Part shown: in pieces, positions 10,805-21,559 of the stretch
Layout of the letters: each line of letters starts with the position of its first letter
Position numbering within the stretch: the first letter of the stretch is position 1
DNA from: Ascochyta rabiei
Taxonomy: Eukaryota; Ascomycota; Dothideomycetes; Pleosporales; Didymellaceae
Assembly: GCF_004011695.2 (NCBI RefSeq)
Contig: NC_082412.1
Location: 744,001-808,000, forward strand
Direction of reading: 5' to 3'
DNA: 64,000 nucleotides
Made by a program: the position numbers and the translations under genes
Notes under the pieces: generated by a model
The model's input: the letters and a program-made list of their open reading frames with translations, nothing else
Database searches by the model: none
Told to the model about the DNA's origin: nothing

Positions 10805-12484
10805 TTGTATACAGTAGTGCAGTACATAATATTATTTAGAAACATCTTTTACAGCCTGCTTACATGTACGCAAGTTATGTCTAACGTTGTAGCACTTTGT
10901 ACAGCGTCTTTAGGTTACTTCCCCTCCTTTAGCACGCACTCGCTTCTTTGCCTTCTTACTATTACCACGCGCCCTAAACTTAGTTAGAGTAGTTAATTAA
11001 AGGCCTTCCTTAGCTGTTAGAACTCTCTCCTGCTGTAATTGCTTTCTTTTATGCGATTCACGTCGCATAGCAGCCTTATTTACTGCTTAAAGCCTAGTAA
11101 TCTCCCTTTAAGCTAACACTAGCTTATGCGCTACTATAGCTGCGCCTTTAGTAAGCTTTTTAAAGGCCTTAACTATTAAAGTTGGTAAGCTGCTTGCATG
11201 CCTTTGAATCCTCTCTTGAACGAGCGTTGATTGCGACCCTAATTGCAGGGTAGTGCTTAGGGTTTAGGACTGCTAGGGCTTATCTTTAACAGTAGGTAGC
11301 GGTAGGGTGCGTAGGCGGACATCAAGACCTATTATGACCCGTTCTGGGTTAAGGGGGACTATTCTAGCGCCTTAGAAGCCTCCTTAGATATTGCTAGAAG
11401 TAAATGTCTCCTTATAGGCGTCTATAAAGCATAGTAGAAACTTAGTTTTAGTAATATAAGTAATGTAGTTATGTATAAGATTCTTAGCTTAGCGCCTATA
11501 TACCTTCTTTAGAGGGGCAAAATAACCTACATCTAGTGGTTGTAAGAGGTAAGATAAGTGTAGAGGTATACATAGTGTAACAATCTTTACTTCCTTACAG
11601 TATTGTTAGAAGTTAAGGGAGTTGTGGCTCTTGTAGCTGTTAATAAGGAGCTGCTAGTGTACTCCTTAGGTGCGCGTCTTTATATAGGCATTAAAGTGCT
11701 TTAACTAGTCTAGACTAAGCTTATTAGTAGTCTATCCGTTCTTAGAGACTCTAATAACCCAGTTATAGGGCAGATTGTCCTCTTTGTACTAGGCAGAGAG
11801 GTAGTTACAGCCTTTAAAGATAATAAAGGGTAGAATAGCTTACCCTATGCTATTAATACCCTATATAACTGTTATCTACTCTTAATTACCCTACTGTACT
11901 GCCTTTAGCCGTCCTTAACGCTCTAAGCCTGTAATAACTGCTCCTGTTAATATCTAGCCTATTATAAAGCCTGTCTTATTAAAGTTGTATGTGTTATTGT
12001 CCTAGATGCTATACTTAGCTTTAACATTTGCTACAAGCCTAAACTAGCCCCTAATAATCTCTGGATCCTTACAGAGGGCTCTCTTGTAGTCGTACTTACA
12101 ATTAAACCTTACTTTAAGGTTAGGGCGGCGCTTAACAAACGTGTTAGGCTAGTTTATGCTAACATAGCCTATATTGTGCTTAGCACGCAAAGAATTAGCT
12201 ATATTAGCTATAGCAGCTAGCTAAGGGGTAAATCCTTGTGCATCTAGCTTAAGGATGTACTTAGTAATCATGTTCTTCTTAGTCTAGTCTATAATCTGTT
12301 AAACTGGCGTATAATTAGCTTGTGTAGGTTGTTCTGTGTATTAAGCGTGTAGTGTGCTGTAAGGCGCGTTATATATAGCTGCAGCGCGTTACAGGGTAAG
12401 CGTTGCGTCTTGTTTAATAGCCTAGAGCGCAAGCTATATCGCAGCTTCTCTTAAGGGCGTAGATTAATGTTGTTGTTAAGGCAT
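10805..12484 (-). pseudogene. Fot1/pogo transposase, copy 2, inactivated
   Basis: Same architecture as copy 1: ATG at 12484, helix-turn-helix region, then the DDE domain. The first catalytic box at 11966-11986 again reads NFNKTGF. It shares most N-terminal stops with copy 1 (for example after the initial Met-Pro and in the A*YTE and IID*T contexts) and has a few private ones. Copy 2 keeps Gln where copy 1 has a stop before DATLT, and the reverse is true just upstream. The open frame on the opposite strand at 10805-10987 is a shadow. Confidence 0.9.
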
Positions 12485-12505
12485 TGCGTGGTAAGGTGGA
12501 GGTTT

Positions 12506-12565
12506 GGTGTGGTCTTAGCAGAGTGATCCGCTTACCCGTTTAATCCGCTTACCCGTAGAGTACGT
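12506..12565 (-). repeat. Fot1/pogo copy 2 right terminal inverted repeat
   Basis: Reverse complement of 10703-10762, ending gtagagtacgt before TA. Confidence 0.93.
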
Positions 12566-12568
12566 TAC

Positions 12569-14760
12569 CTTAGTTTATAATCCTATAGACAAATTAAGAA
12601 TTCTACTTATATTTTGTTAAACGTCCTATTATATCTATACACTGCCTACTAGCAGAACTAAAACTAGTTTTCTTCTAATCTAGTATACTCTACTTTAGCC
12701 TTTAAAACAGAGCTTATATAATTAGTTATTAATAATAACCTCTTATTTTAAACAATTAAACAGCTATTATTCTAATAATTTATATACTTTCTAAGGCTAG
12801 AAGCTATACTAGCTACCTGTTATAAATTTAGTAAGATGTTCTAGAGCTAATTTAAGGCTGCTAAACACGCTCTTCTATAGGATCTTAGTTCTACTACTAA
12901 ATTATCTATTATATTAGATACCTAGACTATAAATAATTACCTTAGCTTTCTAGCTATTAAAGGTTACTATATAAACAAGAGCTAGAAATTATAAGAAGCT
13001 CTTTTAGACTTTATTCCTATATATAGAAAATATACAGGATCTTCTATAGTATAGTAAGTTCTTTAACTTCTTTAGAAACCTAAAACTATAAAATAACTAC
13101 TTACTATTACTTATAATAATGCTAGTAATAACAGTGTATTATAACAGACCTTAGAGAGGTTGCTATAGTAGAATAATATTACTTAGAATAGTAGAGAGAA
13201 AACTATTCCTTATCTTATATATATAATTAACCTTATTATATAAAATATTATTTACTATCTCTAACTTAAGGTATTATAAGAACTAGAGTATGTATAAAGA
13301 CTATAGCAACGCTATATTAGGGGTAATTAAAACTATATATCTGTTCTAATCTCTCTTTAGAAGGTAAAAATTATTTATTATATTATTTTATTATATACTA
13401 AGTGTAATACAAATCCAAGGTATCTATATTATAATAGATCTATTAATATAATAATTAAAGAGATTTCTTATATAATAGAGTAATATTCTAGTAAATTATT
13501 AACTATTAGTTATATAAGATATTAGAACTAGGTAGAACTCTACCTATAATATATATAAGTATATACTAAAGCTTTAGGTCTATATTAATAAATAGTTAGA
13601 GTAAGAAATTATACTAAAGGTACTTAGCTATAAACAAGGTACTTCTCTATATAATAAGGTAGTAGAAGCTAATTTAAAAGATCTTAAGAAACTTTAACTA
13701 GTAGTAACTAAGTAGCAGCACCTGCAGGCTGTTATAATAATACTACAGTAATTTAAGAAGGTATCTAGTGCCCTTAGTAAGACTTATAAGCCTCTTATCT
13801 AGCATATCTAGCTAATATACAACTAGCTATTTAATTTCTTAGATTAGATAACTAAAGAGCTTAGTAATAACCTAGGTTACGCTAATAACTTAGAATAGCT
13901 AGAAGTTATAGAAGTAGCTGCGTAAAAGGGTTATATTAAACTGTCTAAGTACTATCTAAATATAGAGAATAGTTATAGGTTTTTTTTTAACTATATAACT
14001 ATTTTAGATCTAAGCTAGAAGCTTACTATATATAAAGTAATGTTATTACAGTATTTTATTATATCCTATTACTAAATACGTTATAAGAATAATACCTAGA
14101 AAGTTTAAGATAAGCACATATACTAAGAGTAAATTTTAAAATACCTAGATTGTTATAATAATAATAATTTAGGTTACTCTATATAAGTACTTTACAAGTC
14201 TATTTAATAGTTAGTAAAAGATAATTAGTTCTAAAAACCTATAACATTAGTCTAGTAACCTAATAGAAGCTTCTTATTCTATAGGTAGAGTTTAAATCTA
14301 TCTAATAATAATAAGAAGGTAGCTTATACCTGCTAAGAAGAAAAGGCCTATCTTAGTACCTCTTATATATAATAGGAAAATAGATTTAATCTACTAGACT
14401 AGTAGAAGGTTAATACTATAACTTATCTATAACTTACTTATATAGTAAAAGATATACTTATAGTACTAATAATAGAAGTTAGAGTTAAATAGGTATTTAA
14501 TATAGCTAGAGATATAATTAGAGACTAATAGTACAGGTTATCTGCTACTATAATACGCTAGATTATAATTCTAAAGGATTCTCTTACTTTAGCACAGCTA
14601 TAAGAAGAAGAGGAGGTAGCTTTAGATAAGCTAGATAATCTATTTAAGCTACTAGCTTGTTCTAGTCTAGAAACAGAGGTTATAGAAGAAGTGTAACACA
14701 GTAGTAGTTCTAAAGAAACTAGTCTATTAACTCTATCTTAGTAAGAATAGTAGCTGTAAA
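12569..14760 (+). pseudogene. hAT-family transposase, inactivated by RIP
   Basis: The plus-strand frame shows hAT hallmarks in order. A segment near 12930-12980 carries the LAIKGYYI motif that follows the first catalytic region. TITYNNASNNSVLQQ at 13101-13145 corresponds to the family's DNAxNN block (Asp to Asn). IPYLIYIINLIIQ near 13205-13240 matches the C-AH-xNL block with Cys and His lost. ATILDPSQKLT-like residues lie near 14000-14030. The C-terminal hAT dimerisation domain is at 14480-14600 (VFNIARDI, then RLSATIIRQIIILKDS) followed by a Glu-rich tail. It is riddled with TAA/TAG and has at least one frame change near 12650-12900. Terminal repeats and 8 bp target duplications were not found. 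Confidence 0.85.
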
Positions 14761-14938
14761 AGAGAGTAAGGGTAGTATAGTATTAGGATACATAGTTCTA
14801 TAATAAATAGCTGTTATAAATAGAGAAAATCTTAGAATTCTATCCTCTATTTATATCTTTTAAAATTAAGTTCTCTATATATATAGCATTTCTAAGTAGT
14901 ATACTATTAAGTATGTTATCTATAGTATTATAGAAGAT
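14761..14938. other. Short AT-rich spacer after the hAT gene
   Basis: Possible 3' end of the hAT element; no terminal repeat identified. Confidence 0.35.
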
Positions 14939-15237
14939 TAGGTAACTTTAACCTACTCTACTCTAACTCTACCTAGCCTCTATCTAACCCCTACCTTACT
15001 CTACCCTACCTAACCTCTACCTCTACTCCTAGTCTGTGTAAACTATACCCTACCTCTACTCTACGCTAGAGGTACCTCTACTCTAGCTCTACCTAACATC
15101 TATATAGACTCTACTCTACCTCTACCCTATATAGACCCTATACCTACTCTACCTCTACCTAATATCTATACAGACTGTACCTAACCCCTATCTAACTCTA
15201 AGGTACCCTCTACTCTTTTACTAGCGTAGTCTGTAGA
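14939..15237. repeat. CTCTACC-type array, right block part 1
   Basis: Irregular array of ctctacctctacc and ctatatagactctac units ending in cttttacta. It is the inverted counterpart of 7385-7640 and continues after the two foldback elements at 15930. Confidence 0.85.
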
Positions 15238-15608
15238 GAAGAGGTAGGCCTAAGTAGAGCCTATAGGTGTTGGCGTGTAACTCTTTAACTAAAGCAGCTA
15301 TTACAAAACTTTGTACTACAGAAATGTAGAGTAAAATAAGCGCTTTTAAATAATTTATTAAATGTAAGATTCTAATTAAAAATAGTAGAGCTACAGCAGT
15401 TGTTGTGTAAATCCTAGGTTGTTACTACGTAGGCCTACGTAACAACTGCTCTAGCTCTACTAATTTAAATTAGAATCTTACGGTATATAGACTAATTAAA
15501 AGCGCTTATTTTGCTCTACATTTCTGTAGTACAAAGTTTTGCAATAACTGCTTTAGTTAAAGAGTTACACGCCGACACCTACAGGCCCTACTTAGGCCTA
15601 CCTCTTCC
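15238..15608. mobile_element. Foldback (MITE-like) element 1, 371 bp palindrome
   Basis: Almost the whole segment is self-complementary. The left arm from gaagaggtaggcc pairs with the right arm ending ggcctacctcttc. The centre is a perfect 16 bp palindrome at 15426-15441 (tacgtaggcctacgta). Arms include ggtgttggcgtgtaactc and gtagagtaaaataagcgc. It encodes nothing. It retains CpA/TpG better than its neighbours. A large-TIR non-autonomous DNA element is the likeliest explanation; no parent transposase is identified. Confidence 0.85.
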
Positions 15609-15622
15609 CTACCTCTACCCCT

Positions 15623-15929
15623 ACCTGTAACTCTTACAGTCAAGTAGCTATTAAAAGATTTTATACTTAAAAGATATAGAACAGGTAAAGCGTATTTTAA
15701 CAGTCTATATTCTATAAGATTCTAATTAAAACTAGTAGAGTTATAGCAGTTGTTGTGTAAATCCTGGGTTATTACTACGTAGGCTTACGTAATAACTACT
15801 CTAGCTCTACTAGCTTTAATCGGAATCTTATAGTATATAGACTGTTAAAAAGCGCTTATTTTACTCTATACTTCTGTTATACAAAGTCTTATAATAACTG
15901 CTAAGTTAAAGTATTAGACGCTAACACCT
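15623..15929. mobile_element. Foldback (MITE-like) element 2, about 307 bp, same family
   Basis: Second copy of the palindrome family in tandem with the first. It shares the central gttgtgtaaatcct and tacgtaggcttacgta region (around 15760-15792) and the ataagcgc / aagcgctt arms. The left arm is more diverged. Confidence 0.8.
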
Positions 15930-16160
15930 ACTCTACCTAACCCCTACCTAACCTCTACCTAACCTCTACCTATACCCTATATAGACTCTACTCTACCTCT
16001 ACCTTTACCTAATATAGACTCTACTCTACCTCTACCTATACCCTATATAGACTCTACTCTACTTCTACCCTCTTAGTATAGAATTAGCGTAGGTAGAGGT
16101 AGAGTAGAGTAGAGGTACATTACGTAATGTACCCTACCCCTACCTAACCTCTACCCTTTT
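15930..16160. repeat. CTCTACC-type array, right block part 2
   Basis: Same units as 14939-15237. It includes a perfect 20 bp palindrome at 16114-16133 (ggtacattacgtaatgtacc) and ends ctctacccttttactactc. The reverse complement of this block matches 7450-7640 over roughly 180 bp. Confidence 0.85.
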
Positions 16161-16169
16161 ACTACTCTA

Positions 16170-16730
16170 GGCTTAAGGTATTTCTTAGTAAGCCTAGAAG
16201 TATATCTCTATACTAGAGCTATATAGGCTCTATCTATAAAATAGTAATCTAAATTATTATTAAGTTAGTTATAAATTCAGGCTTGCTACTGTTTAAAGGT
16301 AGGTTCTTTGCTATTACTTAATTTATTAATAGTTAGAGTTTATTTACTAAGCCTAGGGGTATAAACAGAGCTTAGAGAACTAAATCTCTAAGATAGTTAT
16401 AGGGACTTAGTAGTAGGTATAGGATTATCTTTGTATAGAGAGGTTTATACTTAAAGCCTAGCTATTTTAGACTATAGTTAGTCTATCTCTATACGCAGAT
16501 TGTCCTAATCTAAGTCCTTATCTAATTTACTTTTAGTAAGTAGTTTATTTACTAATCCTTTAGGAGGCACATTTGCCTAAATCCTAGTAGATCTTCTAAT
16601 AGGTTCCTTTAAAATAGGGTTAGTAGTACCTAATATTAGTAGTAATCTAATTTAGGTAGGTTCTTAATAATTTCTTAGTGTTTATCTTAGTGTAATCTAA
16701 CACAGTTTTTTTAAAGGTAATTCTAGAGTA
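16170..16730 (-). pseudogene. Degenerate minus-strand frame, family not recognised
   Basis: A coherent minus-strand frame of about 180 codons, rich in Lys, Ser, Gln and Pro. It contains the basic motif RRSTRIQANVPPKG near 16590. Stops fit Gln or Arg. The composition resembles a gag or an integrase-RT linker of a retroelement, but no diagnostic motif is present. Confidence 0.35.
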
Positions 16731-17235
16731 GTAAGTTATAGGAAATTCTAAACCTAAAGGCTTTAGTTACTAGAAGGTCTCTAGAATCCTAACTTTTGTC
16801 TTAAATAATAATTAGGACCTAGTCTTAGTTCATAACTGTAAGGGATCTAAATCTAAGGGTACTTAAAATAACTAAATAAGTCTATAATATTATTTAAAGG
16901 CTGTTACTAGCTAGGATAGGTTTTTAAGTATAAGGTAATAATATAGAATAATAGAAGTCTTTAAAAGAGGTAGGTATCTGCTATAAGGTGTATAGGAACA
17001 CTAGAATAGTTTATATAGAGAATTGTTCTATTTCTATAGGTCTTATATAAAAGAATACTTAAAAATTAGCTCTCTATACCTGTTAACCTTATACCTTTTA
17101 TACCTTATAAGAGTTAGAAAGAATTAGAGTGCTAGCCTAGAGTGTAGGGTAGACACAGATGTAACAGTAACAAGTTAGTAATATGTTAGAGAGGAATTAG
17201 ATAAGGCTTTATATAACTAGTACGTTATAAACAGT
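16731..17235. other. Unassigned AT-rich sequence left of LINE-A
   Basis: No domain recognised on either strand. It ends where similarity to LINE ORF2 begins at about 17236, so it is the target DNA of LINE-A. Confidence 0.4.
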
Positions 17236-19377
17236 ATAAATTACTCTAGCTATAGATTTAAGCCCTAACCTAGACTTTCTAGCTATTATAGTCTAGTAGT
17301 CTAGGTTAAACTATACAATCTATAATATATATAACTAAATAAATACATAAAAAACAATAATAGTAGAAAGAAAGCTTTTAAATAGCTAAACTCTACCTAA
17401 CTTAATCCTACTAGGGGACTTTAACACCTACTACTCTTAGTAGGACCCTACTATAACTACTATAAGACTAAAAGCTAGTAGTTTTGTTGCCTAGATAGAA
17501 GAGTAAAACCTAGAGCTACTAAATAACCCTAATATAGGCACCTTCTACAGGCTAAATATAAGTAGAAAAAGTGTTTTAGACCTTCTCTTAGCTACACACA
17601 GGCTTATAAACTAGAGAGAAGACTAGTAAACCCTAGCAGGTATAGGCTTAGACTACCTAGGTATCCTATTTATAATTATAATGCCTAGAATATAGCTTCT
17701 AAACAACCCTACTCTATAGCTTAACACTAAGAAGGCTAACTAGAACCTATTTTAGAAGGAGCTAGCAAAGAAGGTAGCAAAAAGCCCTGCTCTTAATACT
17801 ACCTACCCTAGACACTCTACTAGCAAAACCCTACTTCTTATCTAAGGAGAAGACAGAGAGCTAGAGAAGCAACCTAAGGTAATAGGAAAAGAGCTTACTA
17901 TAGTTATAATAAATACAGCTAAAATTATAATCCTATAAAGCTTTACTAGTGTAAGAAGTAAGCCTTAGTAGAACCTAGACCTAAAAATACTTAGAATAAA
18001 CATGCTTAATAAACAACGCTACCTATAAAGAGAACTAGTAACTAGCTCTATAAACACCTACATATAGAAAAGAAACTACCTAATTACTAGAAATAGTTAC
18101 CTATAAACAGTAAAAGTAGTAAAACGCAACTACTAAAATTAATTTCTATAAAAGGAGGATAAAAAATTAATCTTTAAAGTAATATCTTATACTAATTCTG
18201 CTAGTAACTAAAGTATACCTGCTATATAAGGCTCTAGAGGAGTAGAAACCTCTTTTTAAGGTAAATACTTTGCACTAAGAGATACTCTCTTCTCTAGCCT
18301 ATCTACCTCTTAACCTAAAGAGTAGAGCACCTACTAGGAAGGTAGCTAGAAATAGCTACCTCTTACTAAAGAAGAGCTAGAACACACCTTCTCCTTACAA
18401 ATCTAAAGTAGCCCTCTAGAATTAGATATAATAAACTAGAAGTTTATTACTATAGTATATAAAGTAGAGATAGGTATATTCTTCTATATGTTCTCTACCC
18501 TATTTAACTATACGTACTATCCTTAAATCTAGAAAAGAGTAATAGAAATTATCCTAAAAAAGCTAAATAAACTAGACTACTTAGCCCCTAAAGCCTATAG
18601 GGTAATTACTCTTCTAAGCTGCCTAGGTAAAGTAGTAGAAAGACTAGTAGCTAAACAGCTTAGCATACTAGCTAAAACGACTTCTCTACTCTACTCTTTA
18701 TAACTAGGTAGAAGAGTATAAAAATTAGCTATAGATGCCTCTATACTACTACTAAACTTAGTATAAGAATAAATAAAACTAAAGTATATAAAAACTACAG
18801 TATTCCTAGATATTAAAGGGGCCTTTACCTACGTCTCCCTAGGCTAACTAGTTACTATCCTGTAATAACTAAAGCTACTATGCAGCCTAATAGCCTAGAT
18901 CTAATTACGTCTCTCTAGACGCTAACTATAACTGTCCTTTAATAGAGAAATAGAAGAATTTAGAAATATAAACGCTAGAATCCTATAAGAAAGCCCTATC
19001 TTACCTATTTTGTTCCTAATATATATTAGACCTCTATTCTAGTTAATTATAAACTACTTACTATTCTACCTAGACAACCTAGATATTATAGTCTTATCTA
19101 CTAGCCTAAAGAAAAACATCTACCTACTAGAAAGAGATATAGCTAGCCTATTTATAAAAGGATCTAGCTGTATAATTTAGTTTAATACGCTAATTACTAA
19201 ACTTATCTACTTTACTATAAGCTAAAAAGAAGAAACCTATACTCTTACTCTGCTAGACATGTCTATAATAACTCTAAAAAAGACTGTTAAATAGCTAGAA
19301 ATCTAATTTTAACATTAGGCTCTCTTTTAAAGAGTATGCTGTAATAGAGATTAGCTAAGTAAGAAACGCCTTCTATA
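17236..19377 (+). pseudogene. LINE-A ORF2: endonuclease and reverse transcriptase (5' part)
   Basis: An apurinic-like endonuclease (exo/endo/phosphatase fold) reads LLGDFNTYYS near 17425; the HH of the family is YY here. GLDYLGI at about 17640-17660 stands for SDHLGI, so the catalytic Ser/His are lost by C-to-T. The RT begins near 18560 (APKAYR.ITLLS.LGKVVERLVAKQLS), then FLDIKGAFTYV near 18810, QESPILPILFLIYIRPLF near 18990-19040, and the active site YLDN at 19067-19078 instead of YxDD. The frame contains many TAA/TAG stops. It continues at 30693. Confidence 0.88.
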
Positions 19378-20099
19378 TAAGGTAAAATTTCGATATAGAG
19401 CCCTACATACTAAAGAAACATTAGAATCCATTCTAACCTAGTAAGGATATACTATTCTAAGCTTCCTAGAGCCTCTAGGCGTCTAGTTACTGCACGCAGC
19501 CTAGTTATCTAACCTACTCTGTTGTAAAAAAAATTAGATTTACAGAGTATAGACTACCCCTATAACAACAATCTTATCTTATCTTATCTTCTTAGATCTT
19601 ACTAAAAAAGAACATAACAACTAACAAAACATTCTATCCCTACTAGATAGTAACAAGCCTTTCCTTAGCTTTCTGCTTTTAACCCCTTCTTTCTACTCCT
19701 AGAGGTGTACTAGTTAGGCTAGTAGAAATATAACTAAGGTAAGAATAATAAAGCTAAGATTACCTTTTCCTTGTTTTTTAGCTCTAAAAAGTAGGCAGAG
19801 ACTAGGTACCTCTTTCTATGCAAAAATAAGCTCTCTTCTAGTTATTTCTTAGTTATTTTATCTTAAAAGAGAAGGAAAACTCTACCTAGGACTAGGACCT
19901 AGGACTATAGAACTAGAACTACTACCTAATAGAGATTACTTTCTAAACACAGGGATAATGGAAATAAGCCCCCCTAGCTCCCTAACCTCTTTAGGAGAGA
20001 TGTACTAGCCTATACTAATCCCTAGACCTCTATCTATACTCTTATTATTAACACTACACCTGTAATCTACTCTAGAAATACACTAACCTAGTATATTTA
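19378..20099 (+). other. LINE-B 5' leader
   Basis: Begins taaggtaaaatttcgatat right after the target site. No clear frame. Presumed 5' UTR with internal promoter (family expectation, not shown). Confidence 0.45.
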
Positions 20100-21400
20100 A
20101 CAGAATTACAACATTACCTCTACTCTCTACTCCCTCTAAACAACGAGCTAGTAGACCTGCTACTCTAACAGCACCTAGGCTTCCCCCTTTCTAATTTAAC
20201 ATAGCTACTAGGCCTATAAACTAAGCTTCTATTACTAAAATAGTAAATAAAGCTCTATCTATTACTAGGACAATAGTTATCTAGGCTTCTTCCCTAGCTA
20301 CCTTAAATAAGGAATAATTAAACCTCTTAGACCTTCTAGAAATCTTCTAAGACTATACAGAAAATAAGAGGATAAACAAATAAGGCTTCTCTATCCTAGC
20401 GTTCTAAGTATCTAACCTTAAAACAGTGTCTAAATTAATTAAAATAAGAGCAAAACTCCTTTAAAAACCTACCCTAGCTACTAAGACTTCTACTATTTAA
20501 CCTTCTACCTAGCCTACCTTATACGTAACTATAGCTTTAGCTAACCTTTCTAAAGATATAGACTAGTAAACAGTTATAAAGAAGAAGTAACCTACTATTA
20601 TAAAGAACTCTCTAAGTATACAATAACTAGTTCTTACACTAGAGTAAGAACTACCCTCTTTTACCCCCCTAGAAATGCGTAATACTTTTAATAAGGCCTT
20701 TATAGATAAAGAAGTAAGCCTCTCTATAATTACCTCTGCTAGCCTAAGTAGAAGGAACAACATCGTTCTTACTACAACACCCTCCTTTATAGTAAAATAC
20801 CTACTTAAAAACTATATAATCTAGTAATTAGTTACTACCTATAAGGAAGCCCTTCTAATAGAACTATAGCACAAAGTAATCCTATATAACATCTCTACGT
20901 CCCTAGAGATAAACTAGAACCTAGAGGTGCTTAAGTTAGAAATAACTACCTTTAACATAGGCCTAATAATAGTAGAAAACCTATTCTAGCTAATAAGTAA
21001 TAAAGGAAGATAAAAGTAATAACTAGGATCTGTCTATATAGCGTTTGTAATAGAAAAAGAAGTATAATAATCTATATAGAATAGACTATACCTACTAGAA
21101 GCTAGTATAAGAGTAGAGAAGTTTATTACTACACCTTCTACTACATAATGCTAAAAATGTTATTAATTTAGACATATAGAGAATAGGTGCTTTAATAGCA
21201 CTATATATAAGATATGCGTAGATAAATACTCTATAATACTATATAAGTGTAATATATATAGTACTACTAGTAAAGCCTATATATATACTATACCTAAGTG
21301 TATAAACTAAAAATAAGTATATATAGTAGACAGTATTTAATATACAGCCTATAAGGATATAATAAACATATAAATATATCTAGAATACTAGATAACCTAA
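20100..21400 (+). pseudogene. LINE-B ORF1 (gag-like nucleic-acid-binding protein)
   Basis: The C-terminal part holds a cluster of CCHC zinc knuckles starting at 21149: CQKC..F.HIENRCFN (first Gln as a TAA stop), then a second and third Cys/His cluster up to about 21340. This layout is typical of ORF1 in Tad/I-type LINEs, which coat the RNA. The N-terminal part is too mutated to delimit; the start is a guess. The minus-strand open frame at 20563-20763 is a shadow of this gene. Confidence 0.7.
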
Positions 21401-21559
21401 GAATTCTATTAGTAAATTTAAATAAGAGTGTATAAGCTATAGAGAGTGCCTTATAACTTATAGTAGAACTTACTATAGACCTTATCTTAGTATAAGAACT
21501 ATAGCTTACCTATACTTAATAATAACCTTTAGACTACTTAGACACACACTCTATAAACT

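Larger units (their letters stand above)
10703..12565 (-). mobile_element. Fot1/pogo DNA transposon, copy 2, 1863 bp
   Basis: Same family as 1349-3210, with intact inverted repeats and flanking TA (10701-10702, 12566-12567). The left end keeps two perfect gggtaagcgg repeats at 10714 and 10731. The flanks (hAT side) are unrelated to those of copy 1, so this is an independent insertion. It is nearly identical to copy 1; the visible differences are almost all C/T or G/A transitions in CpA/TpG context. Many CpA and TpG sites are retained in both copies at the same places. Confidence 0.93.

Noticed and set aside
14939..16160. Telomeric repeat tract
   Set aside because: Units are CTCTACC-like and irregular. 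They are not (CCCTAA)n, and only isolated ccctaacc-like strings occur.
20563..20763. 66-codon minus-strand open frame
   Set aside because: Lies antisense within LINE-B ORF1; hydrophobic, low-information translation; no start context or homology.
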